A stretch of 32,620 nucleotides of DNA. It comes from an uncultured Eubacteriales bacterium (lineage in GTDB: Bacteria > Bacillota > Clostridia > Christensenellales > Aristaeellaceae). Location: positions 1-32,620 of the forward strand of contig CACXBB010000035.1 of assembly GCA_902765735.1 (NCBI GenBank), written 5' to 3'. Every line of letters starts with the position of its first letter. The first letter of the stretch is position 1. Below are positions 18,031 through 26,517 of the stretch, piece after piece. The notes under the pieces were generated by a model. It was not told where the DNA came from and did no database searches. It saw only the letters and a program-made list of their open reading frames with translations. The position numbers and the translations under genes were made by a program.

Positions 18031-18057
18031 ACAGACCGTAGTCTGTTTATAAACAGA
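18031..18057. promoter_or_regulatory. Overlapping hairpin and perfect 16-bp palindrome (operator candidate)
   Basis: ACAGAC-cgta-GTCTGT (18031-18046) is a perfect 6-bp stem. It overlaps TCTGTTTATAAACAGA (18042-18057), a perfect 16-nt palindrome. They lie between the minus-strand promoter at 18111-18139 and the GNAT remnant, where a repressor would block elongation. The binding protein is unknown. Confidence 0.4.
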
Positions 18058-18110
18058 TACATACTCCGGTCGGTTTCCATGTTTCCGCCAATCACGGCAT
18101 CCCTGTATTC

Positions 18111-18139
18111 ATTGTAGCATATCCGTGCAGGTCTGTCGA
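18111..18139 (-). promoter_or_regulatory. Sigma-A type promoter reading toward the GNAT remnant
   Basis: The minus strand shows TCGACA (18134-18139), a 17-bp spacer and TACAAT (18111-18116), each one mismatch from consensus. Transcription would start near 18104. Confidence 0.6.
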
Positions 18140-18227
18140 GAGGTCAAAATCAGAAAAACATCGGTCAAAGCTTGTGCCCGCGCGGTTACACAAACGCAAT
18201 ATTAATACGCCTTCTCCAAAAATAAGA

Positions 18228-18256
18228 TTGAATAATCGTGCGAAATCATGTATAAT
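18228..18256 (+). promoter_or_regulatory. Sigma-A type promoter of the lipoprotein/c-di-GMP operon
   Basis: TTGAAT (18228-18233), a 17-bp spacer and a perfect TATAAT (18251-18256) in an A+T-rich island. The predicted leader is about 90 nt. I looked for a cyclic-di-GMP riboswitch in it and saw none. Confidence 0.75.
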
Positions 18257-18350
18257 ATAAATAAGGATATTAGATTCAGCTTAACCGTGCACCTTACAGC
18301 GTTTATAACCCGCCTGCGACCGCAACCGATGACCACAGGAGGAAGCCGCT

Positions 18351-20012
18351 ATGCGCACACCGACCGATATCAGAAGGACGATTTGTCTGCTGCTCGCCAT
18401 CGCCATGGCCGCGGTGATGCTTTCGGCCTGCGCCAACGGGGGCGGCGACGCCTCCGCCCCGCCCCAGCCGTCGGCGAAGCCCGAGCCGGAGACGGTGCGC
18501 TACCTGGTCGCCATCGAAGACGAGCCGGACACCGTGGACTTCCAATGCACGTCGATCCACTACACCGTCGCCCAGAACGTGTTCAACCGCCTGGTGGAGA
18601 TGGAGCACGACGCGGACGGCAACGCCGTGATCCTGCCGTCGCTGGCCGAAAGCTGGGACATCTCCGACGACCGCCGCACCTATACCTTTCACCTGCGCGA
18701 CGGCGTGACCTTCTCAAACGGCTCCCCAATGACCGCCTCCGACGTGCTCTACACCTTCACAAGGCTCCTGACCCACCCCGACGCCTGCAATCAGGACATC
18801 GTTGACAACATCGTGGGCGTGGTGGCGCTGGAAAACGGCGAGGCTGACCATCTGGAAGGCATCGAAGTGCTGGACCGGCTGACCCTCACGATCGCGCTGG
18901 AGCACCCCTTCGAGGCGTTCCTGGCCTGCCTTTCCATGCCCGGGGCTTCCATACTGGACGAGCAGACCACCGAGGAGGCCGGCAGCCGCTTCGGCAGGGA
19001 CCCGGCCTGGACCATCGGCACCGGCTCCTTCGTGATGGACAGCTGGGAGCACGGCAAGGGCATGATCCTCTCCGCGAACCGCTACTGCTGGCAGGGCGCG
19101 CCCAAGTGCGACGGGCTGGACCTGCGCTTCATGACGGACGCTGAGCAGATCCGGCGGCTGTTCGAGCGCAACGAGCTCGACATACTGTGCCTGGACGACG
19201 TGGGCAAGTCCGCCGAGTACTTCCTGCACGGGGACATCTACGATGAACGCCTGTTCCGCGTGCAGCGCATCAGCATTACCTACATCGCCCTCAACGAATC
19301 CGTCGAACCGCTTAACGACGTGCGCGTCCGCAGGGCGCTGCAGCGCGCGCTGGACCGCATGCTGCTTTTGGACGCGGCGTACAGCGGGCAGGGCTATCTG
19401 GAAAACGGCATCATGCCCCACGGGCTGTACGGCTACAACCCGGAGCTTCCGGAGATCCCGTATGATCCGGCCGAGGCGAAAAAGCTGCTCACCGAGGCCG
19501 GCTACCCCGACGGCCTGTCGCTCACGTTCAGCGTCAGCTCCGCCTCCTCGCTGGGCGAGATGGACCTGGTGCGGGCGGCGGCGGCCATGTGGGAGGAGGC
19601 GGGCATCCACACCGACATCGAGGTGCTGGACGTGAGCGAGTTCATGCGCCGCAGAAAGAGCGGCGAGCTGGCCGTGTATTCGGCCACCTGGACCGCCGAC
19701 TACAACGATCCCGACAACTTCCTCTACACCTTCTTCGGCAACGCCGAAAACGCCCGCTTCCGCAGCCTCTGCTACCCGCGGGAGGACATCATGGCGCGGG
19801 TGCGCGCCGCGCGGGCCATACCGAACGCCAACGAGAGGATTCGGGAGTACCGGGACATGGAGTACATCATCGCGCAGGAGGACGCCGCGTGGATTCCGCT
19901 GTTCTCCAGATTCTTCTACTACGTGTCATCAGAGCGCCTGGAGGGCATACAGGCTTCCTGGAACGGCTCGGTCAAGAATAAGTATCGGGAGATGACCATC
20001 CGAGAGGGTTGA
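18351..20012 (+). CDS. Peptide-binding lipoprotein (family 5 extracellular solute-binding protein, OppA/DppA-like)
   Basis: 553 residues. The lipoprotein signal ends in VMLSACANGGG with the acylated Cys at about 27, followed by a Pro-rich linker. The mature protein shows family 5 features: QNVFNRLVEMEHDADGNAVI, LAESWDISDDRRTYTFHLRD, and LNDVRVRRALQRALDRMLLL, and the C-terminal WIPLFSRFFYYVSSERLEGI. The usual role is capture of oligopeptides, nickel or similar ligands outside the membrane. No permease or ATPase gene is adjacent. The next gene, 4 nt downstream, is a membrane receptor with an extracytoplasmic dCache domain, so ligand presentation to that sensor is a reasonable inference. The start has GGAGGAAG 5-6 nt upstream. 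Confidence 0.9.
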   Translation: MRTPTDIRRTICLLLAIAMAAVMLSACANGGGDASAPPQPSAKPEPETVRYLVAIEDEPDTVDFQCTSIHYTVAQNVFNRLVEMEHDADGNAVILPSLAESWDISDDRRTYTFHLRDGVTFSNGSPMTASDVLYTFTRLLTHPDACNQDIVDNIVGVVALENGEADHLEGIEVLDRLTLTIALEHPFEAFLACLSMPGASILDEQTTEEAGSRFGRDPAWTIGTGSFVMDSWEHGKGMILSANRYCWQGAPKCDGLDLRFMTDAEQIRRLFERNELDILCLDDVGKSAEYFLHGDIYDERLFRVQRISITYIALNESVEPLNDVRVRRALQRALDRMLLLDAAYSGQGYLENGIMPHGLYGYNPELPEIPYDPAEAKKLLTEAGYPDGLSLTFSVSSASSLGEMDLVRAAAAMWEEAGIHTDIEVLDVSEFMRRRKSGELAVYSATWTADYNDPDNFLYTFFGNAENARFRSLCYPREDIMARVRAARAIPNANERIREYRDMEYIIAQEDAAWIPLFSRFFYYVSSERLEGIQASWNGSVKNKYREMTIREG

Positions 20013-20016
20013 AAAT

Positions 20017-21678
20017 ATGAGAGTGCATTCGATCCGGTTCAGAATCACGGCGATTTCGGTCGCCGCCATACTCGTGGCGATCTTTTCCATATTCGCCTCG
20101 AGCTATTGCTCGATCCGGGATGAGACCAACCGCCGCTCGGTCGAGGAGATGCGGCTGATCGGAAAGGATACCAAAAACACGCTGGACGAGTATTTCGAGG
20201 GTATCGAGCAGTCCGTGGGCATGGCCGCCAACATGGCGGTGGACTCGCTGGACAGCGTTACCCTGGTTCAGTGCGGGGCCGCGGGCTCCCGCGCCGGTCA
20301 GCCGCGCACGTCCAAGCAGACGGCGCGGCTGGACGCCTACATCGCGGATCACTGCGCCCACACCCTGAGCACCTTCGAGAGCGTAGCGAGCCATACCAAC
20401 GGCATCATCGCCTACTACTACTGCATCAATCCCGAGATCAGCCGGACAGCCCACGGCTTTTACTTCTCCCGCTTCGGCAAGGCGGGCTTCGTGGCGCAGA
20501 CGCCGATCAACGTCTCGGCCTTCGACCCCTCGGACATGACCCACAACGCCTGGTATTTCACGCCCATCCGGCACGGACGGCCCTGCTGGGTCGGCCCCTT
20601 CCACGCCCACTACCCGGAGGAGGCGTGGGTCTGCTCCTATGTGGTGCCGATTTACAGCACCGGCGCGCTCATCGGCGTACTGGGCATGGACATCCCGCTG
20701 GACACGCTGGCCGCCCAGGTCAGCCCCATCAAGGTCTATGAGACCGGCTACGCCAGCCTGTGCGACGCCGACGCCCGCATACTCTACCACCCGAACCTCC
20801 CCCAGTGGATCACGCCCCACCTGACGGACCTGTCCGTCTCCCAGGAGCTTTTGCTCAACGAGGACAGCGGCGACTCCCTGATCCGCTACTCCTTCGGGGA
20901 CGAGGAGCGTCAGATGTCCTTCTTCACGCTGCGCAACGGCATGAAGCTGGTCATCACCGCGCCGGTCAGCGAGATCAACGCCCCCTGGATTCGGCTGGTG
21001 CACCGCATCTACTTCATCACCGCGGCGGTCATCGTGGTGTTCGCCGTCATCATACTCGTGGTCATGCGGGCCATCACCTTCCCGCTGCACCAATTGACGG
21101 ACGCGGCCCAGCGCCTCGCCGACGCGGACTACGACGTGGCGCTCGACTACCACAAAAACGACGAGATCGGCAAGCTGACCGGCGCGTTTTTAAAGATGCG
21201 CAACCAGATCAAGAAGTACATCGAGGATCTGAACCGCCGGATCAACACCGACATGCTCACGGGCCTGCCCAACATGCGCTGCTTCTTCAGGCTGGCGGTC
21301 ACCGAGCGCCGCCGCCTGCTCAACGAGGGCAAGGCCCCCGCCATGCTGTACTTCGATCTGATCGGCATGAAGCACTACAACCGAGATACTGGTGCGCTTC
21401 TACGGCGAAAAGTGCGTCTGCCGCTACAGCGAGGACCACTTCGCCGCCGTGACCGACGAGGAATCCGCGGAGGCGGTGCTCGCCGAGGTATTCAAGGCGT
21501 GCGAGGGCGCCAACGGCGGCAATTCGCTGCCGGTGCGGGTGGGCATCTACCGCAACTGCATCGAGACCGCGGGCGTGAACGTGGCCTGCGACCGCGCCAA
21601 GTTCGCCTGCGACAGGCACAACGATTCCTACGCCTCCGGCTACTACTACTTCGACAAGGGCATGCTCGACCAGCTTGA
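20017..21678 (+). pseudogene. dCache-HAMP-GGDEF membrane sensor, N-terminal part of an interrupted c-di-GMP protein
   Basis: The true sequence runs from ATG 20017 to about 21380, after which the frame is shadow. The layout is a first membrane helix (about 12-32), an extracytoplasmic dCache sensor (about 35-325) containing AWYFTPIRHGRPCWVGPFHA, a second helix IYFITAAVIVVFAVIILVVM (about 331-350), and a HAMP linker with FPLHQLTDAAQRLADADYDV. The start of a GGDEF domain follows, INTDMLTGLPNMRCFFRLAV and LYFDLIGMKHYN. Right after HYN the reading frame jumps: the downstream frame resumes with EILVRFYGEKCVCRYSEDHF. About 16 residues of the GGDEF core appear to be deleted (about 46 nt, my estimate). 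The gene starts 4 nt after the lipoprotein stop. Confidence 0.75.
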
Positions 21679-23743
21679 CGGCGTGCGCTACATCATCAAC
21701 CGTCTGGATCAGGCCCTCGAGGAGGGCTGGATACAGGTGTACTATCAGCCCATCGTCCGCGCCGTCAACGGCCGCGTGTGCGACGAGGAGGCGCTGTGCC
21801 GCTGGATCGACCCGGTGAAGGGCATGCTGTCGCCAAGCCTCTTCGTGCCGATCCTCGAGACCGCCCGCCTCATGTACCGCGTGGACCTGTACGTGCTGGA
21901 CCGCATCCTCGCAAAGATGCACGCCCAGCGGGAGATGGGCCTGCAGGTCGTGCCCCACTCGCTCAACCTGTCCCGGGCCGACTTCGACGCCTGCGACATC
22001 GTGGAGGAGATCCGCCGCCGGGTGGACGACGCCGGCATCGCCCGGGACCGTCTGACCATCGAGATCACCGAGAGCATCATTGGCAGCGACTTCGATTTCA
22101 TCAAGGCGCAGATACTCCGCTTCCAGGCGCTGGGCTTCAAGGTGTGGATGGACGACTTCGGCAGCGGCTACTCGTCGCTCAACGTGCTGCAGGACATCCA
22201 CTTCGACTTGGTCAAGTTTGACATGCTGTTTCTGAAGAGCTTCTACAAGGGCGCCGAGAGCAAGATCATACTGACCGACCTGATCCGCATGGCCATCGAC
22301 CTGGGGGTCGACACCGTGTGCGAGGGCGTGGAGACCGCGGAGGAGGTCGAGTTCCTGCGCGAGGTGGGCTGCAGCAAGCTGCAGGGCTACTATTACAGCC
22401 GGCCCAATCCCTTCGAGACGATCCTCGAGCGCTACCGCACCGGCACGGCGATCGGCTTTGAGAACCCCGAGGAGGCGGAGTATTACGCCGCCATCGGCCG
22501 GGTGAACCTGTTCGACATCACCGTCATCGCCGACAAGGAGAGCACCCGCAAGGACTACTTCAACACGCTGCCCGCGGGCATACTGGAGGTCACGGACAGG
22601 GAGCTGGACTACGTGCGCACCAATCCGGCCTACCGCAACTTCATCAAGCGCTACTTCGGCTTTGACCTCGCTTCCCGGCCCGACGGCTTTTCGGTGAACC
22701 CGGAGGGCCCGCCCGCCATGTTCTTGAAGCTGGTCCGTCAGTGCGGTTCGGGCGGGAAGCGCACGCTCTACGACGGCAAGCTGGCCGACGGCTCCAAGGT
22801 CCACGGCGTGATGAACCCCGTGGGCAAGAACCCGGTCACCGGCGCCACCGCCGTGGCCATCGCCATACTGTCCATCTCCGCTCCGGACCAGAGCACCACC
22901 TACGCGGACATCGCCCGCGCGCTGGCGGCGGACTACTACAACATCTACGTCATCAACCTGGACACGGACGAATTCATCGAGTACTCCTCCCGGGTCGGCG
23001 GCGAGGAGCTGGCCGTGGAGCGGCACGGGACGGACTTCTTCGAATCCGCCAAGCGCGACACCATGACCCGCATCTACGAGGAGGACCGCGCCTCCTTCCT
23101 GGCTTGGTTCTCCAGGGAGAACATCCTCAGGGAGCTTCAGGAACAGGGCGTGTTCACCACCACCTACCGGCTGATCGACACCGGCGCGCCGCTGTACGCC
23201 AACATGAAGATCACCCGCATGCCGGGCGGCAACCGCATCATCGTGGGCATCAGCATCATCGATTCCCAGATGAAGCAGAAGAAGCACCAGGAGGACCTGC
23301 AGAAGGAGCGGGACATGATGATCCGCGTCATGGCCCTGTCCGACGACTACCTGAGCCTCTACACCGTGGACCCCGACACGGGGGACTTCATCGAATACTC
23401 TTCCTCGGACGACTACGACACGCTGGGGCTCGCCAAGGAGGGCAGCGACTTCTTCGGCCAGTCGGTCCGCAACGCCGAGACCTACTTCTACCCGGAGGAC
23501 ATCCCCGCCTTCCGCAGGCAGTTCACCCTGGCAAACGTCATGCGTGAGATCAGGGCGCACGGCAGCTTCAAGACCCAGTACCGCCTGCTGATCAACGGCG
23601 CGCCCCGGCCGGTGACCCTCAAGGCCGCCCTGTTTAAGGAGGGCGAGGAGGAGAAGCTGGTGGTCGGCATCCGCGCGTGGCGGCGGCGGATCACCGAGGC
23701 GGGCAACCTGATCTTTGACGACGAATACTACGAGGGCGATTAG
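21392..23743 (+). CDS. GGDEF remnant - EAL phosphodiesterase - tandem PAS-like domains, C-terminal part of the interrupted protein
   Basis: 783 codons from a GTG at 21392; genuine homology begins about 21383. Residues 1-85 are the end of the GGDEF domain, whose active-site loop reads RYSEDHF and so is degenerate. The EAL domain (about 100-345) keeps its key motifs: DEEALCRW, SLNLSRADF, IEITESIIG, MDDFGSGYSSLN, CEGVETAEE, and LQGYYYSRP, so c-di-GMP hydrolysis is likely. A PAS-like region (about 360-500) is followed by two homologous repeats (about 510-635 and 650-770), each containing a DTDEFIEYSS or DTGDFIEYSS strand. No ribosome site precedes the GTG, so expression may need reinitiation, or the break may be an assembly error. 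A MATE gene follows after 20 nt. Confidence 0.75.
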   Translation: MRFYGEKCVCRYSEDHFAAVTDEESAEAVLAEVFKACEGANGGNSLPVRVGIYRNCIETAGVNVACDRAKFACDRHNDSYASGYYYFDKGMLDQLDGVRYIINRLDQALEEGWIQVYYQPIVRAVNGRVCDEEALCRWIDPVKGMLSPSLFVPILETARLMYRVDLYVLDRILAKMHAQREMGLQVVPHSLNLSRADFDACDIVEEIRRRVDDAGIARDRLTIEITESIIGSDFDFIKAQILRFQALGFKVWMDDFGSGYSSLNVLQDIHFDLVKFDMLFLKSFYKGAESKIILTDLIRMAIDLGVDTVCEGVETAEEVEFLREVGCSKLQGYYYSRPNPFETILERYRTGTAIGFENPEEAEYYAAIGRVNLFDITVIADKESTRKDYFNTLPAGILEVTDRELDYVRTNPAYRNFIKRYFGFDLASRPDGFSVNPEGPPAMFLKLVRQCGSGGKRTLYDGKLADGSKVHGVMNPVGKNPVTGATAVAIAILSISAPDQSTTYADIARALAADYYNIYVINLDTDEFIEYSSRVGGEELAVERHGTDFFESAKRDTMTRIYEEDRASFLAWFSRENILRELQEQGVFTTTYRLIDTGAPLYANMKITRMPGGNRIIVGISIIDSQMKQKKHQEDLQKERDMMIRVMALSDDYLSLYTVDPDTGDFIEYSSSDDYDTLGLAKEGSDFFGQSVRNAETYFYPEDIPAFRRQFTLANVMREIRAHGSFKTQYRLLINGAPRPVTLKAALFKEGEEEKLVVGIRAWRRRITEAGNLIFDDEYYEGD

Positions 23744-23763
23744 CCCTTAAGGAGAGGAATGGA

Positions 23764-25110
23764 TTGACCCGGGACAAGGCGTTTTACAGATCCTTCGTCG
23801 CCCTGACCGTGGCGCTGATGCTCGAGCAGGCAGTGATACTGTCCGTAAATCTGGCGGACAACGTGATGCTGGGCGCGTACAGCGAGACCGCCCTGTCCGG
23901 CGTCGCCGCCGTGAACCAGATCCAGTTCGTTTTGCAACAATTGGTCTACGGCATCAGCAACGGCATGATCGTGCTGGGCAGCCAGTACTGGGGGCAGGGC
24001 CGCGTTGACGAGGTGCGCAAGCTGTCGTCCGTCGCCGCGCGGTTCGCGCTGGGGCTGACGACGGCGCTGTTTATCCTCGTATCGCTGTTTCCCAGGGGCG
24101 CGATGCTGCTGTTCACCGGCGACGAGGCCATCATCGCCGAGGGCATCGCCTACCTGCGCATCATGCGCTTTTCTTACGTCGCGTTCGGCCTGACCACGGT
24201 GATGTTGGGCACCCTGCGCATCGCGGAGTCGGTGAAGATCGCGCTGCGGGTGTCCGTCGTCTCGCTGATCGTCAACATCTCCATCAACTACGTGTTGATC
24301 CCCGGGCGCTTCGGCTTCCCGGAGCTGGGCACGCGCGGCGCGGCCATCGGCACGCTGACCGCCCGTGTCGTGGAGTTTGTGATCGTCGCGGCCTTCCTGT
24401 TCACCCGGGACGACGCGCTGCACATCCGTCCCGCCGACTACCTGCGCGTGGATAAACAGATGCTCCTGGACTACGTGCGCGTCTGCCTGCCCATCATCGG
24501 CGGGGCCGCCATATGGGGCGTCAGCAACGCGCTTCAAACCGTCATACTCGGCCACATGGACAAGGGCGCCATCGCCGCCCAGTCCATCAGTTCCACGCTG
24601 TTTCTGCTTCTGAAGGTGGCGTCGGTGGGCGCGGCGTCGGCGGCCGCGGTGCTGATCGGCAAGACCGTCGGGGTCGGCGACATGGAAAAGGTGCGGGAGT
24701 ACACCCGCACCCTCCAGGTGCTGTTCCTCGGTATCGGCGCGACGCTGGCGCTGCTGTTCACGGCGATCCGCTTCCCGCTTCTGCGCGTGTACAACATCTC
24801 CGCGGAGACCCGGCGCATGGCCAACGCCTTCATGACCATCCAGACGGTGACGATATTCACCATGTCCTACCAGATGTGCGTGAACACGGGCATCATCCGC
24901 GGCGGCGGCGACACCGCCTACATACTGAAGCTGGACACGATCTCCATCGTGCTGATCGTGCTCCCCCTGTCGCTGCTCTCGGCGTTCGTGTGGCATTTGT
25001 CCCCCGTCGCGGTGACATTCATACTCAATTCCGACCAGATCTTCAAGTGCGTCCCCGCATTCATACGGGCCAACCGCTACACCTGGGTGAAGAAGCTGAC
25101 GCGCGCGTAG
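23764..25110 (+). CDS. MATE-family efflux transporter
   Basis: 448 residues with about twelve membrane helices. The N-terminal helix ALMLEQAVILSVNLADNVML and the following GAYSETALSGVAAVNQIQFV match the start of MATE/DinF exporters. GSQYWGQGRVDEVRKLSSVA and the second-half counterpart GKTVGVGDMEKVREYTRTLQ are the paired G-x-x-x-G(Q/V)G motifs of the two halves. Such proteins export cationic drugs or metabolites in exchange for H+ or Na+. Translation begins at TTG 23764, which has AAGGAG 9 nt upstream; the ATG at 23759 is out of frame and stops after two codons. It is the third gene of the lipoprotein/c-di-GMP unit. Confidence 0.9.
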   Translation: MTRDKAFYRSFVALTVALMLEQAVILSVNLADNVMLGAYSETALSGVAAVNQIQFVLQQLVYGISNGMIVLGSQYWGQGRVDEVRKLSSVAARFALGLTTALFILVSLFPRGAMLLFTGDEAIIAEGIAYLRIMRFSYVAFGLTTVMLGTLRIAESVKIALRVSVVSLIVNISINYVLIPGRFGFPELGTRGAAIGTLTARVVEFVIVAAFLFTRDDALHIRPADYLRVDKQMLLDYVRVCLPIIGGAAIWGVSNALQTVILGHMDKGAIAAQSISSTLFLLLKVASVGAASAAAVLIGKTVGVGDMEKVREYTRTLQVLFLGIGATLALLFTAIRFPLLRVYNISAETRRMANAFMTIQTVTIFTMSYQMCVNTGIIRGGGDTAYILKLDTISIVLIVLPLSLLSAFVWHLSPVAVTFILNSDQIFKCVPAFIRANRYTWVKKLTRA

Positions 25111-25122
25111 AAAGGCATCCCC

Positions 25123-25497
25123 ATGAACGACAGATTCGGCATCAACATCAAACAATACTGCCGGGCGCACGAGGCCGAGGTCCGCGCGCAAAAGGCCACC
25201 CCGGCGCTTCTGGAGACGCACCTTCTCAGGCTGCACTGGCTCCAGCACGAGCGGCTGGTCCACCTGATCGTACTGGTCATGACCGTGCTTACAGAGCTGT
25301 TTACCGTCGATCTGGCCGTGCTCCACCCCGAGACCAACCCGCTTGCCGCCGTCGTGATGCTGCTGCTGGCCGTGCTGCTGGGCTTCTACTTCTGGCACTA
25401 CTTCTTCCTGGAAAACACGGTGCAGCGGTGGTACAAGCTGGCGGACAGCCTGCGAAGGGACATGGAAAGCGCCCCCGATGCCGATCAGGGGCGCTGA
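25123..25497 (+). CDS. Small two-helix membrane protein of unknown function
   Basis: 124 residues, not recognised. A charged N-terminus (about 1-45) with LETHLLRLHWLQHERLVHL precedes two membrane helices, LIVLVMTVLTELFTVDLAVL (about 49-68) and AAVVMLLLAVLLGFYFWHYF (about 75-94). A charged tail VQRWYKLADSLRRDMESAPD follows. Both ends are probably cytoplasmic. It begins 12 nt after the MATE stop, with AAAGG before the ATG, and closes the operon. A role as accessory to the exporter is only a guess from position. Confidence 0.7.
   Translation: MNDRFGINIKQYCRAHEAEVRAQKATPALLETHLLRLHWLQHERLVHLIVLVMTVLTELFTVDLAVLHPETNPLAAVVMLLLAVLLGFYFWHYFFLENTVQRWYKLADSLRRDMESAPDADQGR
25468..25495. terminator. Stem-loop at the convergent gene ends
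   Basis: AGCGCCCC (25468-25475) pairs with GGGGCGCT (25488-25495), with an inner GAT/ATC extension and a 4-nt loop. It overlaps the last codons of the small membrane protein gene and faces the convergent zinc-ribbon gene. There is no T-run. Confidence 0.35.
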
Positions 25498-25506
25498 TGC
25501 TTGCCG

Positions 25507-25710
25507 TCATGAATGCGCCGGGGAGAGCCGGTAGGACAGCTTGACGAGCCGCTCCTTCTCCCGGTCGTCCAGCCCGTCCTCCATCATCTCCACGATCACG
25601 GTGATCTCGTCCTGCGCGTAGCCGGCCTTCCTCAGATCGGCGATGGCGGCGCAGGTGGGACACAGCCCGTCCCTGGTGTGGGCGTTGCGGTGGCATTGCG
25701 TGCAGGTCAT
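25507..25710 (-). CDS. Small zinc-ribbon protein of unknown function
   Basis: 67 residues. The N-terminus MTCTQCHRNAHTRDGLCPTC has two CxxC knuckles that should bind one zinc ion. A helical acidic tail, QDEITVIVEMMEDGLDDREK, ends in LVKLSYRLSPAHS. Such small ribbons often mediate nucleic-acid or protein contacts, but no function can be assigned. I chose ATG 25710 because GAGGG stands 8-9 nt upstream; an ATG at 25725 and the longest frame to 25770 are possible. It has its own promoter and a GC-rich leader hairpin. Confidence 0.6.
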   Translation of the reverse strand: MTCTQCHRNAHTRDGLCPTCAAIADLRKAGYAQDEITVIVEMMEDGLDDREKERLVKLSYRLSPAHS

Positions 25711-25739
25711 TCGTAAATCCCTCATATCCTGTGTGCAGT

Positions 25740-25798
25740 CGGGCGGCTCGCCGCCCGCGAACGCAGGCATTTTACCACCGCAGGATTATGACAGTCAA
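25740..25798 (-). promoter_or_regulatory. Promoter and leader hairpin of the zinc-ribbon gene
   Basis: On the minus strand TTGACT (25793-25798), an 18-bp spacer and TAAAAT (25769-25774) form a promoter with an extended -10 (TGG before TAAAAT). The leader then contains CGGGCGG-CGAG-CCGCCCG (25740-25757), a 7-bp GC stem with a tetraloop, 30 nt before the start codon. Confidence 0.6.
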
Positions 25799-25837
25799 AC
25801 CGTAACGGTTATGAAACGGTTAGTTTTTGTCGATGCT

Positions 25838-26356
25838 TTATAACCTTCGTATCTCCGGCAGCGGCTCGTCGCTGACCACCCGCACCCGCCGCATGCGGGG
25901 CATTTCGAGGGGCCTGTTCCACGTCTGGGGCCCGGATGTGGGCAGGTCGGCCAGTCTGTCCAGCACGTCGAAGCCCTCGGTCATGTAGCCGAAGGAAGCG
26001 TACCGCCCGTCCAGCTTATGGGCGTCCTGATGGCAGATGAAGAACTGGGTGCCCGCGGTGTCGGGGGCGTCGTCCCGGGCCATGGAGATGGCCCCGCGGC
26101 GATGGTCCATGCCGGTATCGTACCCGTTCTCCCGAAACTCCCCCGGGATGTGGAAGTCGCTGTCGGTCATGATGTCGTCGTCCGGCGAGCCGCCCTGGAT
26201 CACATAGCCCTTCACGATCCGGCAGAAGGCCAGCCCGTCGTAGAAGCCGCGGTTGGCCACCTCGGCAAAGCTGGCCACGGTGATCGGGGCCTTATCGGGG
26301 AACAGCTCAAAGCGCATCTCGCACCCGTCGGCCATGGTGATGATACATTCGGTCAT
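25838..26356 (-). CDS. Cyclophilin-type peptidyl-prolyl cis-trans isomerase
   Basis: 172 residues. It speeds cis-trans isomerisation of Xaa-Pro bonds during folding. Active-site elements are FCRIVKGYVIQGG (the Arg of the FHR/FCR motif near residue 47), GAISMARDDAPDTAGTQFFI (Ala-Gln-Phe-Phe region) and the SFGYMTEGFDVLDRL loop that carries Phe/Trp in other members. The sequence is cytoplasmic, with no signal peptide. The ATG at 26356 has AGGAGAGG 6 nt upstream. The frame is open further upstream only because it runs into repeat copy C, so longer starts (to 26422) should not be accepted. It lies downstream of the opp operon on the same strand, separated by the repeat. Confidence 0.92.
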   Translation of the reverse strand: MTECIITMADGCEMRFELFPDKAPITVASFAEVANRGFYDGLAFCRIVKGYVIQGGSPDDDIMTDSDFHIPGEFRENGYDTGMDHRRGAISMARDDAPDTAGTQFFICHQDAHKLDGRYASFGYMTEGFDVLDRLADLPTSGPQTWNRPLEMPRMRRVRVVSDEPLPEIRRL

Positions 26357-26375
26357 ATTGCCTCTCCTGAAAGGA

Positions 26376-26498
26376 GCTGTCTCAAAACGAAAACGCCGGG
26401 CAATTCGCCGTAGGGGCGGCATTTATGCCGCCCGCGGACGCCATGAATGGCGTCCCTACGATGCGATTCCGCCGTATGATCGTCGTTTTGAGACAGCC
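26376..26498. repeat. Palindromic MITE-like element, copy C
   Basis: The left terminus GCTGTCTCAAAACG (26376-26389) and right terminus CGTTTTGAGACAGCC (26484-26498) are inverted copies, the clearest of the three. The core is nearly identical to copy B, including the palindromic GTAGGGGCGGCAT and GCGTCCCTACG blocks. It separates the oppA-like gene from the cyclophilin gene. Confidence 0.85.
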
Positions 26499-26517
26499 CC
26501 AGTGTCATTTCCGCTGA

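Noticed and set aside
18257-18350. Cyclic-di-GMP riboswitch in the leader of the lipoprotein/EAL operon
   Set aside because: The leader lacks the conserved riboswitch core that I would expect and no strong pseudoknot or tetraloop-receptor pattern was seen.
21370-21400. Programmed frameshift in the GGDEF domain
   Set aside because: Conserved residues are missing at the break and there is no slippery heptamer, so a deletion explains it better.
21320-23560. 746-codon minus-strand frame opposite the EAL protein
   Set aside because: Antisense shadow; the plus frame has all EAL catalytic motifs.
26357-26422. N-terminal extension of the cyclophilin into repeat copy C
   Set aside because: The extension is repeat-derived; AGGAGAGG stands before the ATG at 26356.
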